Source: Allobosea sp.
Lineage (GTDB): Bacteria; Pseudomonadota; Alphaproteobacteria; Rhizobiales; Kaistiaceae
Direction: 5' to 3'
DNA length: 64,000 nucleotides
Assembly: GCA_017307955.1 (NCBI GenBank)
Contig: JAFKFV010000009.1
Location: forward strand, 62,001 to 126,000
In this document: in pieces, positions 27,364 to 36,479 of the stretch
Layout of the letters: each line of letters begins with the position of its first letter
How positions within the stretch are numbered: position 1 is the first letter of the stretch
Translations under genes and position numbers: made by a program
Notes under the pieces: model-generated
What the model saw: the letters and a program-made list of their open reading frames with translations, nothing else
Database searches by the model: none
Told to the model about the DNA's origin: nothing

Positions 27364-28626
27364 TCAGGCATCATGCCGGCGGAAAACGAGCGACGCATTG
27401 GTGCCGCCGAAGCCGAAGGAATTCGACAGCGCAACGTCGATCGTGCGCTTGCGCGCGACCTTCGGGACGAGGTCGATCGGCGTCTCATAGGCAGGATTGT
27501 CGAGATTGATCGTCGGCGGCGCGACATTGTCGCGAATGGCGAGCAGCGAGAAGATCGCCTCGATCGCACCCGCCGCACCGAGCAGATGGCCCGTTGCCGA
27601 CTTGGTCGACGACATGGACACCTTGGACGCGGCATTGCCGAGAACACGCTCCACAGCGGCGAGCTCGATGCCGTCCGCCATGGTCGACGTGCCATGCGCG
27701 TTGACATAATCGATGTCGGACGGACCGATGCCGGCCCGCTTCAGCGCCGCCTGGACGCAGCGATACGCGCCGTCGCCATCGGGCGCCGGTGCGGTGATGT
27801 GATAGGCGTCGCCCGACAGGCCATAGCCGATCACTTCGCCATAGATCTTGGCGCCACGGGCGAGCGCATGCTCGCGTTCCTCGAGCACCACGACGCCGGC
27901 GCCTTCGCCCATCACGAAGCCGTCACGATCCTTGTCGTAGGGGCGCGAGGCTTGTTCGGGACGATCGTTGTAGCCGGTCGACAGCGCCTTGCAGGCGGCG
28001 AAGCCGGCAAGCGAGATGCGCGAGATCGGGCTTTCGGTGCCGCCGGCGATCATGACGTCGGCATCGTCGAGCGCGATCAGCCGGGCCGCGTCGCCGATCG
28101 CGTGGGCGCCGGTCGAGCAGGCGGTGACCACCGCGTGATTCGGACCCTTGAAGCCGAAGCGGATCGAAATCTGGCCGGAGGCGAGATTGATCAGCCGGCC
28201 GGGGATGAAGAAGGGGCTGACGCGGCGGGGGCCGCGGTCGCGCAGGATATAGCCCGCCTCGACGATGCCCTCGATGCCGCCGATGCCGGAGCCGACCAGC
28301 ACGCCGGTACGGATCTGGTCTTCGTATTCGGTCGGGAGCCAGCCCGAATCGCGCACGGCCTGATCGGCGGCGGCCATCGCAAAGACGATGAACTCGTCGA
28401 CCTTGCGCTGCTCCTTCTCCTCCATCCAGTCGTTCGGATCATAAGCGCCGTCCGCGAGCGCGCCGCGCGGAATGCGGCAGGCGATCTGGCAGGCGAGATC
28501 ATCGACCTCGAAGGAGGTGACGCGCGAGGCGCCGCTCTTGCCGGCGAGCAGGTTCGACCATGTGACGTCGACACCGCAACCGAGCGGCGTGACCATACCC
28601 ATCCCGGTGACGACGACACGTCTCAT
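27364..28626 (-). CDS. fabF: Beta-ketoacyl-[ACP] synthase II
   Basis: 420 aa condensing enzyme that elongates acyl-ACP with malonyl-ACP. Cys170 in VTACSTGAHAIG, His311 in NAHGTST and His347 in TKSATGHLLG form the Cys-His-His triad of the KAS II family. GGAG stands 6-7 nt before the ATG at 28626. Located 76 nt after acpP, whose product carries its substrates. Confidence 0.97.
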   Translation of the reverse strand: MRRVVVTGMGMVTPLGCGVDVTWSNLLAGKSGASRVTSFEVDDLACQIACRIPRGALADGAYDPNDWMEEKEQRKVDEFIVFAMAAADQAVRDSGWLPTEYEDQIRTGVLVGSGIGGIEGIVEAGYILRDRGPRRVSPFFIPGRLINLASGQISIRFGFKGPNHAVVTACSTGAHAIGDAARLIALDDADVMIAGGTESPISRISLAGFAACKALSTGYNDRPEQASRPYDKDRDGFVMGEGAGVVVLEEREHALARGAKIYGEVIGYGLSGDAYHITAPAPDGDGAYRCVQAALKRAGIGPSDIDYVNAHGTSTMADGIELAAVERVLGNAASKVSMSSTKSATGHLLGAAGAIEAIFSLLAIRDNVAPPTINLDNPAYETPIDLVPKVARKRTIDVALSNSFGFGGTNASLVFRRHDA

Positions 28627-28702
28627 GCACAACTCCCGAACCGGACCCCGAGGGTCCGGTCGCCGTTTCTTTTTGTCTGCGGGGAAACTGGATGACGCCG
28701 GA

Positions 28703-28939
28703 TCAGCCGGCGTTCTTCTCCAGGAAGCTGACCGCGTCGCCGACGGTCAGGATCGTCTCGGCGGCATCGTCGGGAATCTCGACGCCGAATTCTTCCTCGA
28801 AAGCCATGACGAGCTCGACGGTGTCGAGGCTGTCCGCGCCGAGGTCGTCGATGAAGCTCGCGCCTTCCGTCACCTTGTCGGCGTCGACGCCGAGGTGCTC
28901 GATCACGATCTTCTTAACCCGGTCAGCGATATCGCTCAT
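28703..28939 (-). CDS. acpP: Acyl carrier protein
   Basis: 78 aa, acidic, four-helix. Ser37 in the GADSLD motif receives 4'-phosphopantetheine and carries growing fatty acyl chains. The N-terminus [18 protein letters not shown] is typical of alphaproteobacterial AcpP. Nearly 300 nt separate it from fabG upstream and no gene is apparent there, so acpP probably has its own promoter in that gap, although I could not identify a clear one. Confidence 0.98.
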   Translation of the reverse strand: MSDIADRVKKIVIEHLGVDADKVTEGASFIDDLGADSLDTVELVMAFEEEFGVEIPDDAAETILTVGDAVSFLEKNAG

Positions 28940-29237
28940 TTTGTCCTAACCTCGACTGTTCGTGTCACTTCACTCGACGCGATTTCTCGCACGCGGGAGA
29001 CCGGCCGCAAAGCCCACTCCCGGAAAACGCACCGCGATATCGTCACGAGGACCCCGCCCTTGGCCAGGAGAGCCTCTTCTGCCCGCGATCGTCAACTCAC
29101 CGCTTCCCCGCCGCAACCGCCACGGAGAACCCGTCCATCAGAGGGCGGTCCTAACATAGTTTCCAACCCTTGACCAGCGGCGCGGGAGGCTGCCGAAGGC
29201 GCTTGGAACAGGCTAGGACCGACCGCCGATTCGCTTT

Positions 29238-29975
29238 TCAGATCATAGCCATACCGCCGTTGACATGCAGCGTCTGGCCGGTCACGTAAGCCGCCTCGTC
29301 GGAGGCGAGATAGACGACAGCCGCGGCGATGTCCTCGCCGCTGCCGAGCCGCTTCGCCGGCACGCGCTCGAGGATGCCGGCGCGAATCTTCTCATTGAGG
29401 ACGTCGGTCATCGCCGTCTCGATGAAACCGGGCGCGACGCAGTTCACCGTGATGTTGCGGCCGGCGACTTCCTGCGCGAGCGATTTCGACATCGCGATCA
29501 GGCCCGCCTTCGATGCGGTGTAGTTGCCCTGGCCGGCATTCCCGGTCACGGCGACGACCGAAGTGATGTTGACGATGCGGCCGGAGCGCTGGCGCATCAT
29601 GCCGCGCAGCGCGGCGCGGGTCAGGCGGAACGGCGCCGTCAGATTGACGTCGAGCACGTCGCCCCAGGCCTCGTCGGAGAGGCGGGCGAACAGCATGTCG
29701 CGCGTGATGCCGGCATTGTTCACGAGGATGTCGAGCCCGCCGAGCGTCTCCTCGACCGCGGGGACGAGGCTCTCGACATCCTCCGCCTTGGAGAGATTGC
29801 AAGCGCGGACATGAACGCGCTCGCCCAGCTCCGTCGCCAGCGTGTCGAGGGCCTCCTGGCGGGTGCCGGAAATCGCGACGGTGGCGCCCTGGCGATGCAG
29901 CGCCACGGCGATGGCGCGGCCGATGCCGCCGCTCGCGCCCGTCACGAGGGCACGCTTGCCGGTGAGATCGAACAT
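29238..29975 (-). CDS. fabG: 3-oxoacyl-[ACP] reductase
   Basis: 245 aa SDR enzyme that reduces beta-ketoacyl-ACP with NADPH. TGASGGIGRAIA is the cofactor loop, NNAG the structural motif, and Ser139, Tyr152 and Lys156 (YTASK) the catalytic residues. The C-terminus VTGQTLHVNGGMAMI is characteristic. AAGGAG is 7 nt before the ATG at 29975. Located 32 nt downstream of fabD on the same strand. Confidence 0.97.
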   Translation of the reverse strand: MFDLTGKRALVTGASGGIGRAIAVALHRQGATVAISGTRQEALDTLATELGERVHVRACNLSKAEDVESLVPAVEETLGGLDILVNNAGITRDMLFARLSDEAWGDVLDVNLTAPFRLTRAALRGMMRQRSGRIVNITSVVAVTGNAGQGNYTASKAGLIAMSKSLAQEVAGRNITVNCVAPGFIETAMTDVLNEKIRAGILERVPAKRLGSGEDIAAAVVYLASDEAAYVTGQTLHVNGGMAMI

Positions 29976-30007
29976 CGCAGAACTCCTTTGCGCGTGTGCT
30001 GCCGCCG

Positions 30008-30949
30008 TCAGGCGAGAAGCGGCAGGGCTGCCGCGATGTCGTCGGGCGTACCGACCGAAACCGTGCGGGCGGAGGGTGCGATCCGCTTGGCGAGACCGGA
30101 CAGAACCTTGCCGGCGCCGATCTCGACGAAGAGATCGGTCCCGGCCTGCTCGAGCCAGCCGATCGACTCGCGCCAGCGCACCATACCCGTCACCTGCTCG
30201 ACCAGCCGCGCGCGGATCTCGTCCGGATCGCTGATCGGAGCCGCGAGGACATTGGCGACGAGCGGCACCACCGGCGGCGCGATAAGGACGCTTGCCAGCG
30301 CCTCGCGCATCGCATCGGCGGCAGGCTGCATCAGGGCGCAATGGAACGGAGCGCTCACCGGAAGCAGCAGCGCGCGCTTGGCACCCTTGGCCTTGGCGAT
30401 CTCCACCGCGCGCTCGATGGCGGCGCGCGAGCCGGAAATGACGACCTGGCCGGGGCCATTGTCGTTGGCCGCCTGGCAGACATCGCCTTCGGCCGCCTCG
30501 GTGGCGACTTCGACGGCCGCCTCGAAATCGAGGCCGAGCAGCGCCGCCATGGCGCCCTCGCCGACCGGCACCGCGGCCTGCATCGCCGACCCGCGAATTC
30601 GCAGCAGCCGCGCAGCTTCGGCGATGGAGAGGCTACCCGCGGCCGCCAGCGCCGAATACTCGCCGAGCGAATGGCCGGCGACATAGGCGGCAGATCCCGC
30701 AACGCTGACGCCGTTCGCCTCAAGCGCCCGCATCGCCGCGAGGCTCACGGCCATCAGCGCCGGCTGGGCATTGGCGGTCAGAGTCAGCGTCTCGATCGGG
30801 CCTTCGAAGATGATCGCGGAGAGCTTTTCGCCCAGCGCGTCGTCGACCTCGTCGAAGACGGCGCGAGCTTCCGGATAGGACTCGGCCAGAGCCTTGCCCA
30901 TGCCGACGGCCTGGCTGCCCTGGCCCGGAAATGTCAGAGCTGTCGTCAC
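30008..30949 (-). CDS. fabD: Malonyl-CoA--ACP transacylase
   Basis: 313 aa. Loads malonyl groups from CoA onto AcpP. TFPGQGSQAVGMGK at the N-terminus, the nucleophile Ser94 in GHSLGEYSAL, and VSAPFHCALM with the catalytic His identify it. First gene of the fabD-fabG-acpP-fabF series. The 318-nt region upstream separates it from the divergent DUF1344 gene. Confidence 0.97.
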   Translation of the reverse strand: MTTALTFPGQGSQAVGMGKALAESYPEARAVFDEVDDALGEKLSAIIFEGPIETLTLTANAQPALMAVSLAAMRALEANGVSVAGSAAYVAGHSLGEYSALAAAGSLSIAEAARLLRIRGSAMQAAVPVGEGAMAALLGLDFEAAVEVATEAAEGDVCQAANDNGPGQVVISGSRAAIERAVEIAKAKGAKRALLLPVSAPFHCALMQPAADAMREALASVLIAPPVVPLVANVLAAPISDPDEIRARLVEQVTGMVRWRESIGWLEQAGTDLFVEIGAGKVLSGLAKRIAPSARTVSVGTPDDIAAALPLLA

Positions 30950-31267
30950 GCGATGCGCTCCCGGCTCGTTGGTCGCCGGCGATGCCCGCCCGGCCTTTGG
31001 CGGCGGCTAATCGCGCCTTCGTGAAGCGAAGTCAAGCCCGACAGGAGCCCGCCACGGCGCGCCGTGAGCCTTCCGTCGCTGTCGCGGAAACGTGATAGTA
31101 TGTTGAGCTTATTAAATTTCGTTCATCCGGCCAAAAGTCGCTTGCGTGCCCCAATCCGGGCCTCTGATCACAATTGTCCACACGCCATCCTGGGCCGCCC
31201 GCCCCACCTCCGCGGCGGCCGCACCCCAGATGACGCGACGGGATGGATGGATGATTGGAGAACCATC
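30950..31267. other. Intergenic region between divergent fabD and DUF1344 gene
   Basis: About 320 nt with no credible gene. Contains an AT-rich patch near 31096-31125, unusual for this genome, which may be part of a promoter for one of the divergent genes; its best -10-like hexamer (TACTAT, minus strand) lacks a matching -35. A perfect 14-bp palindrome CACGGCGCGCCGTG is at 31053-31066. No RNA gene was recognised. Confidence 0.5.
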
Positions 31268-31546
31268 ATGAAGACCCTCGCTCTCGCACTTCCCTTGGCA
31301 GGTTTCATCGCTTCGGCCGGCGCCGCCTATGCGGTTGACGTGGACTCGGGGACGGTGCGACAGCTCGATTCCCGCAGCGGCGCGATCACGCTCATGGACG
31401 GCCGCTCGTTCAAGGTCAGCAACCCGATCCTGCTCGATGGCGTCATCCCCGGCGAGAAGGTGATCATCACCGTCAATGACGACAAGACGATCGGCTTCTC
31501 CGAGGACCCCTCGCAGTGGGAGAGCACCACGTCCTACGACAACTGA
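31268..31546 (+). CDS. DUF1344 family exported protein
   Basis: 92 aa. Signal peptide of about 22 residues (MKTLALALPLAGFIASAGAAYA) and then a small beta-rich domain: SGTVRQLDSRSGAITLMDGR and VIITVNDDKTI fit DUF1344, a rhizobial periplasmic family of unknown function. GGAG lies about 8 nt before the ATG at 31268. Single gene; a strong hairpin just past its stop (31572-31594) probably ends the transcript. Confidence 0.85.
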   Translation: MKTLALALPLAGFIASAGAAYAVDVDSGTVRQLDSRSGAITLMDGRSFKVSNPILLDGVIPGEKVIITVNDDKTIGFSEDPSQWESTTSYDN

Positions 31547-31558
31547 GCCCGCGCGCGA

Positions 31559-32587
31559 TTATTTGACGACCGGGGCCGGCTCCGTGCCGGCCCCATTCGT
31601 TTTCGGGGCGGTAGAGGCCTTGCGGCCATAGCGCGCGGTATCGCCGGGATGCTCGATGAAGCAGGCCGAGGCGGTCACCGGCTTTCCCGACGCGATCAGA
31701 TCGCTGACCGTGACGAAGCGGTAGCCGCGCGCCTTCAGCGCCGGAATGATCGTCGCCAGAGCCTCGGCCGTGTGCTTGCCGCGGCCATTGGCGTGCATCA
31801 CCACGATCGAGCCCGGTTTGACCTCGGCGAGAACCGCCTTTGCCATCGGCGCGGCGGCGATGCCCGACGGATCGCCCGACACGACATCCCACTGAACCGG
31901 CGTGAGCCCCGCTGCCCGCACCGCCGCCGGACCGTCGGCGCCGCAGGCACCATAGGGGAAGCGGAAGAGCGTGGTCGTCGACGCGGGCGCGGCCGGACAG
32001 ACCGAGGCGAGCTTGCCGCGAAGAGCGCCGAGCACCGCTTCCGTGCGCGCAATCTCTTCGGCGATCTTCGCGGCGTCGGCGTGATCGAGATCGGCATGGT
32101 CATAGGTGTGATCGCCGACTTCGAACAGCGGATCGGCAAGGAGCTGCATCGCCCGCTGCTCATGGCTCTGCGCCCAGCGCCCACCCATGAAGAAGGTCGC
32201 CGGGACCGAGGCGGCGCGGAGGCGGTCGACGATCGCCCCGTCATAGCCGGCGACCTCGCCGCTCCCCTCGCAGAGATCGAAGGTCAGCGCGACGAGTTTC
32301 GCGCCTCCGGCAGGTACCACGCGACGCAGCACGCCCTCGCCAACCGCCGCCGGGGCGATCATGGCGAGCGCCGCGGGAACCGGTAGTCGGTCGGACGGGC
32401 CGGCATGGCGCTTCGCGGCCTCCTCCGACCGCCCGGCCAGCGCCGCCGGTGGCCAGCAGGCGGCCGGCGGATCGGCCAGAGCCTTTCCGGCCAGCAGAAC
32501 AGCGCAGGCGACGAAGGCGAGACGAAAGAGCTGACGTGGCATTCGCAGAAGGATCCGGCGGGCGATGCGCCGAAGCCAAGCCGCCAT
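31559..32587 (-). CDS. Polysaccharide deacetylase (CE4/NodB-like)
   Basis: 342 aa with an N-terminal signal or anchor (about 16-38, ending ALADPP). NodB-domain motifs: LTFDLCEG (motif 1), GDHTYDHADLDH (motif 2, metal-binding His pair), RFPYGA (motif 3) and IVVMHANGRG near the C-terminus. Motif 1 has TFDL instead of the usual TFDD, so one metal-ligand Asp is absent; this variant needs checking. Predicted to remove acetyl groups from an envelope or exported polysaccharide in the periplasm. An ATG at 32542 is an alternative start directly before the signal sequence. Confidence 0.85.
   Translation of the reverse strand: MAAWLRRIARRILLRMPRQLFRLAFVACAVLLAGKALADPPAACWPPAALAGRSEEAAKRHAGPSDRLPVPAALAMIAPAAVGEGVLRRVVPAGGAKLVALTFDLCEGSGEVAGYDGAIVDRLRAASVPATFFMGGRWAQSHEQRAMQLLADPLFEVGDHTYDHADLDHADAAKIAEEIARTEAVLGALRGKLASVCPAAPASTTTLFRFPYGACGADGPAAVRAAGLTPVQWDVVSGDPSGIAAAPMAKAVLAEVKPGSIVVMHANGRGKHTAEALATIIPALKARGYRFVTVSDLIASGKPVTASACFIEHPGDTARYGRKASTAPKTNGAGTEPAPVVK
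31572..31603 (+). terminator. Intrinsic terminator of the DUF1344 gene
   Basis: Perfect 9-bp stem GGGGCCGGC, loop TCCGT, GCCGGCCCC, followed by ATTCGTTTT. It lies 26 nt past the DUF1344 stop and inside the 3' end of the convergent deacetylase gene, where it encodes an Ala/Gly/Pro-rich tail. Confidence 0.65.
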
Positions 32588-32626
32588 CGAGGCGGAAGCG
32601 TGGCAGTGATCCGCGACGAAACGCCC

Positions 32627-33850
32627 TCAGCGGCGTTTCGGCGGTTCGATATTCGGCAGGAACGCCGTCAGCAGGCCGATCAGCGGCAAGAAGGCGCAGA
32701 TCTGGAAGACGAAGGCGATCGAGGTGCGGTCTGCCAGTTCGCCCAGCGCGGCGGCACCGATGCCGCCCATGCCGAAGGCGAAGCCGAAGAAGAGACCCGA
32801 GACGAGGCCGACTTTCCCCGGGATCAGCTCCTGCGCATACACGATGATCGCCGAGAAGGCGGAGGAGAGGACGAGGCCGATCACGATGGACAGGATCACT
32901 GTCCAGGCGAGATTCACATGCGGCAGCAGGAGCGTGAACGGCAGCACGCCGAGGATCGAGAACCAGATCACGAATTTGCGGCCGAAGCGGTCGCCGATCG
33001 GGCCGCCCGCGATCGTGCCGGCCGCGACGGCGCCGAGGAAGACGAAGAGCAGCAGCTGCGAATCGCGCACCGACACCCCGAAAGTGTCGATGAGATAGAA
33101 GGTGTAGTAGCTCGACAGCGCGGCCATGTAGAAGAACTTGGAGAAGATCAGCGCCGCGAGGATCAGGATCGAACGGACGATGATCGGCCGCGGCAGCATG
33201 ACATGCGCCGTCGTGCCGCCCTTGCGGTGGACGCCGGATGCGTGCTGGGCGCGATACCAGAAGCCGACCCGCGACAGGATGATGATGCCGGCGAGCGCGG
33301 CGAGGGCGAACCAGGCGACGGCGCCCTGCCCGCGCGGCAGCACGATGAAGGCGGCGAGGAGCGGCCCGATCGCCGATCCGAAATTGCCGCCGACCTGAAA
33401 CAGCGACTGCGCGAGGCCGTGGCGGCCGCCGGAGGCCATTCGGGCGACCCGCGAGGACTCCGGATGGAAGATCGAGGAGCCAAGACCGATCAGCGCGACC
33501 GACAGCAGGATCACGGAGTAATGCGCAGCGGTGGCGAGCAGCACGAGGCCGACCAGCGTGCAGCCCATGCCGATCGGCAATGAGAAGGGCATCGGCTTCT
33601 TGTCGGTATAGATGCCGACGATCGGCTGCAGGATCGAGGCCGTGCACTGGAAGACGAGCTGGATCAGACCGATCTGGCTGAAGTCGAGCGCGAACTCGTC
33701 CTTCAGGATCGGATAGATCGCCGAGATTACCGACTGCATCAGGTCGTTCAGCATATGCGACATGCTGATGGCGACCAGGATGCCGAAGGACGTGCGCTGC
33801 GCGAGCGTACTGCCCGCCGAGGTGGGAACGGCGGCAACCCTGTCGGTCAC
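32627..33850 (-). CDS. MFS transporter, fosmidomycin-resistance (Fsr) type
   Basis: About 407 aa with twelve hydrophobic segments. ISMSHMLNDLMQSVISAIYPILKDEF at the start, LVFQCTASILQPIVGIYTDKKP, and IFHPESSRVARMASGGRHGLAQSLFQVGGNFG are characteristic of the Fsr subfamily of drug/proton antiporters. The GTG at 33850 has GAGG 8 nt upstream and gives an N-terminus of family length; the ATG at 33907 would add 19 residues and has no ribosome site. Exported compound unknown. The gene is isolated from its neighbours by ~40-160 nt gaps. Confidence 0.88.
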   Translation of the reverse strand: MTDRVAAVPTSAGSTLAQRTSFGILVAISMSHMLNDLMQSVISAIYPILKDEFALDFSQIGLIQLVFQCTASILQPIVGIYTDKKPMPFSLPIGMGCTLVGLVLLATAAHYSVILLSVALIGLGSSIFHPESSRVARMASGGRHGLAQSLFQVGGNFGSAIGPLLAAFIVLPRGQGAVAWFALAALAGIIILSRVGFWYRAQHASGVHRKGGTTAHVMLPRPIIVRSILILAALIFSKFFYMAALSSYYTFYLIDTFGVSVRDSQLLLFVFLGAVAAGTIAGGPIGDRFGRKFVIWFSILGVLPFTLLLPHVNLAWTVILSIVIGLVLSSAFSAIIVYAQELIPGKVGLVSGLFFGFAFGMGGIGAAALGELADRTSIAFVFQICAFLPLIGLLTAFLPNIEPPKRR

Positions 33851-34010
33851 GATCAAATCCTCGAACTGAAGCGTCGATCGGCGGGATGGCGTCGGGGGAA
33901 GCGCCATGGCGATCGGCCGGAAGGAACGGCACTATGCCGCCGGCCGAACCGATTGAAAAGACGGGTTCGCGTGATGAGTTCATCAGGTCTCCTGATGAGA
34001 CCCAAACTCC

Positions 34011-35279
34011 TCAGTCGCGCAGCGCCGCCGCCGGCGGCTGTCGATAGGCCATGATCGCCGGCAAGGCGGAGACGACGGCCGCGGCGATGACAAGGATTGC
34101 CGCTCGTCCGAGATCCTCCCATTCGAAGACGACGGGCAGCGCCACTCCGTTCGCAGCCGTGAGCATCTGCGAGAGGATCAGCGTCGCGCCATAGCCGATC
34201 GCGATGCCGAGCGCGATGCCGAGGCCGACAATGGCGAAGATCTCGCCCCAGACGATACCGAATACGGCCAGCCGCGGGGCGCCGAGCGCGCGCAGGGCTC
34301 CAATCTGCCGCCGCCTCTGGCCGACATGGGCGATCGCAACCAGCGCGACAGCGGCGGCCACCAGCGCCTGCGCGCCCGTCGCCACGGCGGTGAGAATGCG
34401 CCGCGCATCGCCGAGCGTGGAATAAAGCCGTGTCAGCACCTCCCCGGGGAAGACCGCGAGCGTCGCCGCGGTCCGGTATTCGCCGCGCAGCCTATAGGCG
34501 TCGGCGATCGACTTGGGCTTCACGATGATCGCCGGAACGCCGGGCGTCTCCTCCGACCACGGCCCGCCGAGCGCCACCGGTTCAGCGTGAACCCCGCTAT
34601 CGTGATCCGAGTCGCCGGTCCCACGATCGGCTGCCTCGGCGGCATGGTCATGCTCGTGGCCATGCTCATGATCATCCTCGTCCATGCCATGCACGTGCCA
34701 GACGGCCTCGATCGGCACCAGGATGGCGCGATCCCAGGGCGTGCCGCTGCGCGGCATGCGCCCGACCACGTGATAGCTCGCACCCTCGTGGACATGGCCG
34801 CCCTCGCCGACGGCGCCATGCATGGGCTTCACCTCGGCACCGATCGCCAGCGTCACCGCACTGCCCACGACCGCGTCCTCGTGATCTTCGAAGCCATGGC
34901 CCTCGGTGAGCGCGCCCGCTGCCAGGACGAGCGGCATGGTCGTGCCGACGATCGGATAGCCGAAGGACGAATCACCGAAGCCCACAGGCGCCGCCCATGC
35001 GACACGCGGATCGGCGGCGAGCTTGGCCAGAACGGCGCCGGGAATGAGCGGCAGGGGCGCCGCCTGCAGGAAGACAGAGGAGAGGATCAGCTGCGTCTCG
35101 CTCCCCGGAGCCCCGATCACGAGGTCGAACCGGTCGGCGGCGCGAGCGCTGCCGAGCCGGAGGGCCCGTTCCTGCAAGGTGACGGCCACGCCGAGAGCGG
35201 TCGCGAGCGCGACGATCAGCATGATCACCGCGGAGCCGAGCCAGAGGCGGCGAAGATCGGCGACGATGAAGCGGATCAT
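34011..35279 (-). CDS. MacB/FtsX-type ABC permease with histidine-rich loop
   Basis: 422 aa. One N-terminal helix (about 13-35), a large periplasmic domain (about 40-270) and three C-terminal helices with the FtsX pattern (RRRQIGALRALGAPRLAVFGIVWGEI). The periplasmic domain contains a stretch at 195-231 with nine His and many Asp/Glu (for example DDHEHGHEHDHAA), a likely metal-binding loop. It overlaps the ATPase gene upstream by 4 nt. This resembles MacB-like permeases of zinc-linked systems, so transition-metal handling is a reasonable inference, but the substrate is not shown by the sequence. Confidence 0.85.
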   Translation of the reverse strand: MIRFIVADLRRLWLGSAVIMLIVALATALGVAVTLQERALRLGSARAADRFDLVIGAPGSETQLILSSVFLQAAPLPLIPGAVLAKLAADPRVAWAAPVGFGDSSFGYPIVGTTMPLVLAAGALTEGHGFEDHEDAVVGSAVTLAIGAEVKPMHGAVGEGGHVHEGASYHVVGRMPRSGTPWDRAILVPIEAVWHVHGMDEDDHEHGHEHDHAAEAADRGTGDSDHDSGVHAEPVALGGPWSEETPGVPAIIVKPKSIADAYRLRGEYRTAATLAVFPGEVLTRLYSTLGDARRILTAVATGAQALVAAAVALVAIAHVGQRRRQIGALRALGAPRLAVFGIVWGEIFAIVGLGIALGIAIGYGATLILSQMLTAANGVALPVVFEWEDLGRAAILVIAAAVVSALPAIMAYRQPPAAALRD

Positions 35280-35959
35280 GCGGCATCGCCTTTCCGGTCA
35301 TCGACGATCCGCCCGTCGCGCAGCGCGACGACGCGCTGCATGCGCGCGATCAGCCTGTCGTCATGCGAGACCGCAATGAGCGTCGCCCGTTCTTCGGCGG
35401 CCAGCGCCAGCAAGAGGCCGATGACGGCCTCGCCGCTTTCGCGGTCAAGGCTCGCGGTCGGTTCGTCGGCGACGATGACGCCGGGTCTTGCGAGCAGCGC
35501 CCGCGCGACCGCGACGCGCTGCTGCTCGCCGCGCGACATGGTGGCGATGTCCTGCGCCGGCCGGCCGATGCCCACCCGGACGAGCAGTGCCTCGGCGCGC
35601 GTCGCCTTGTCCGCGCTGGCGCGACGGCGAAGACGCGCCGGCAGCAGCACGTTGTCGAGCGCCGACAGCCCGGCGAAGAGGTGGAAATCCTGCATGACGA
35701 GGCCGACATTGTCGGAGCGCCAGCGGTCGCGCGCGCTCTCGCCGAACCGGGCGATGTCGGTCTCGCCCCAGACGACGCGGCCGGAGGCCGGCCGTGCGAG
35801 CCCGGTCACGATGTTGACGAGCGTCGATTTGCCCGATCCGGAAGGCCCGGTCACCGCAAGCTGCTCGCCGGGCGCCACCGCGAGATTCCCGATCGCGAGG
35901 ACCGGCGCCGCGAGGCCCGCGACGGTCACGGTGATTTCCGCAAGCCGCAAGCCCAGCAT
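35276..35959 (-). CDS. ABC transporter ATP-binding protein (MacB/LolD type)
   Basis: 227 aa. Walker A GPSGSGKST (about 39-47), Q-loop QDFHLFAG, signature MSRGEQQRVAVARALL (variant of LSGGQ), Walker B VIVADEPTASLD and the switch His (AVSHD). The start at 35959 lies 5 nt after the previous gene stops. Powers the FtsX-type permease next to it. The family includes LolD, FtsE and MacB, which drive mechanotransmission rather than classical transport. Confidence 0.92.
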   Translation of the reverse strand: MLGLRLAEITVTVAGLAAPVLAIGNLAVAPGEQLAVTGPSGSGKSTLVNIVTGLARPASGRVVWGETDIARFGESARDRWRSDNVGLVMQDFHLFAGLSALDNVLLPARLRRRASADKATRAEALLVRVGIGRPAQDIATMSRGEQQRVAVARALLARPGVIVADEPTASLDRESGEAVIGLLLALAAEERATLIAVSHDDRLIARMQRVVALRDGRIVDDRKGDAA

Positions 35960-35964
35960 TGCGA

Positions 35965-36414
35965 TCAGACCGGCCGGAACGAGGCGTTGCGCAGGCGGAG
36001 CAGGCTGACGAAGCCAGTATCCGGATCCGTCCACGATCCGTATTCGAGCGTCCCCTCGACCTCGATCACGGCGTTGAACTGGACGAAGGTCTGCTTGGCG
36101 CCGAGATAGACGACAACAATGTTGTCGGGCCAGTCTGCGTCGGAGGAGCAGAACGGGCACAGCGACATCGGAATCTCTGTGAGAACAAAGAAGTCCGCTT
36201 CTGCCTTGAGCGGCGGCGCCATGAAGCCGCGCATCACGACATCCTGGCCGGCGAGCGCCTTGACCTTGTCGGAGAACTCGAGACCGAGCACGCCGATCTT
36301 GCCGTAGAGCTCGTCGAAGGTCAGCGTCGCCTGCGCCGCCTTGGCTCTGCCGGCGGCCATGAAGGTCGCAAGGGCGGCAAGCATGGTGCGCCGGGTCGGC
36401 TGGTAAGCGGCCAT
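35965..36414 (-). CDS. Exported DUF3299-like protein of the ABC operon
   Basis: 149 aa. Twin-Arg signal-like start (QPTRRTMLAALATFMAAGRAKA), then a beta-rich domain with KVKALAGQDVVMRGFMAPP and the CPFCSSDADWPDNIVVVYL motif with two Cys, which resembles DUF3299. Genes of this type sit next to MacB-like ABC genes, including a zinc-responsive operon (zrg) described in Vibrio; here it is the first gene of the three-gene unit. Function unknown; a periplasmic accessory or metal-related role is inference. Confidence 0.75.
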   Translation of the reverse strand: MAAYQPTRRTMLAALATFMAAGRAKAAQATLTFDELYGKIGVLGLEFSDKVKALAGQDVVMRGFMAPPLKAEADFFVLTEIPMSLCPFCSSDADWPDNIVVVYLGAKQTFVQFNAVIEVEGTLEYGSWTDPDTGFVSLLRLRNASFRPV

Positions 36415-36479
36415 GGTCCGGTCTCCGGTATGAGGTGCCGCCCCGGCCCTTCGGTCGAGGCGGCTGGCGTCAAAGGGCT

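Noticed and set aside
25825-28695. A 950-codon open frame on the plus strand opposite mltG and fabF
   Set aside because: Antisense to two unmistakable genes, with no recognisable domain or ribosome site.
28940-29237. A small gene or RNA between fabG and acpP
   Set aside because: No frame with a ribosome site or family match, and no structured RNA that I recognise; most likely a promoter and leader region.
30950-31267. Promoter of fabD in the AT-rich patch
   Set aside because: The best -10 hexamer (TACTAT) has no matching -35 at 16-18 nt; reported only as an AT-rich patch.
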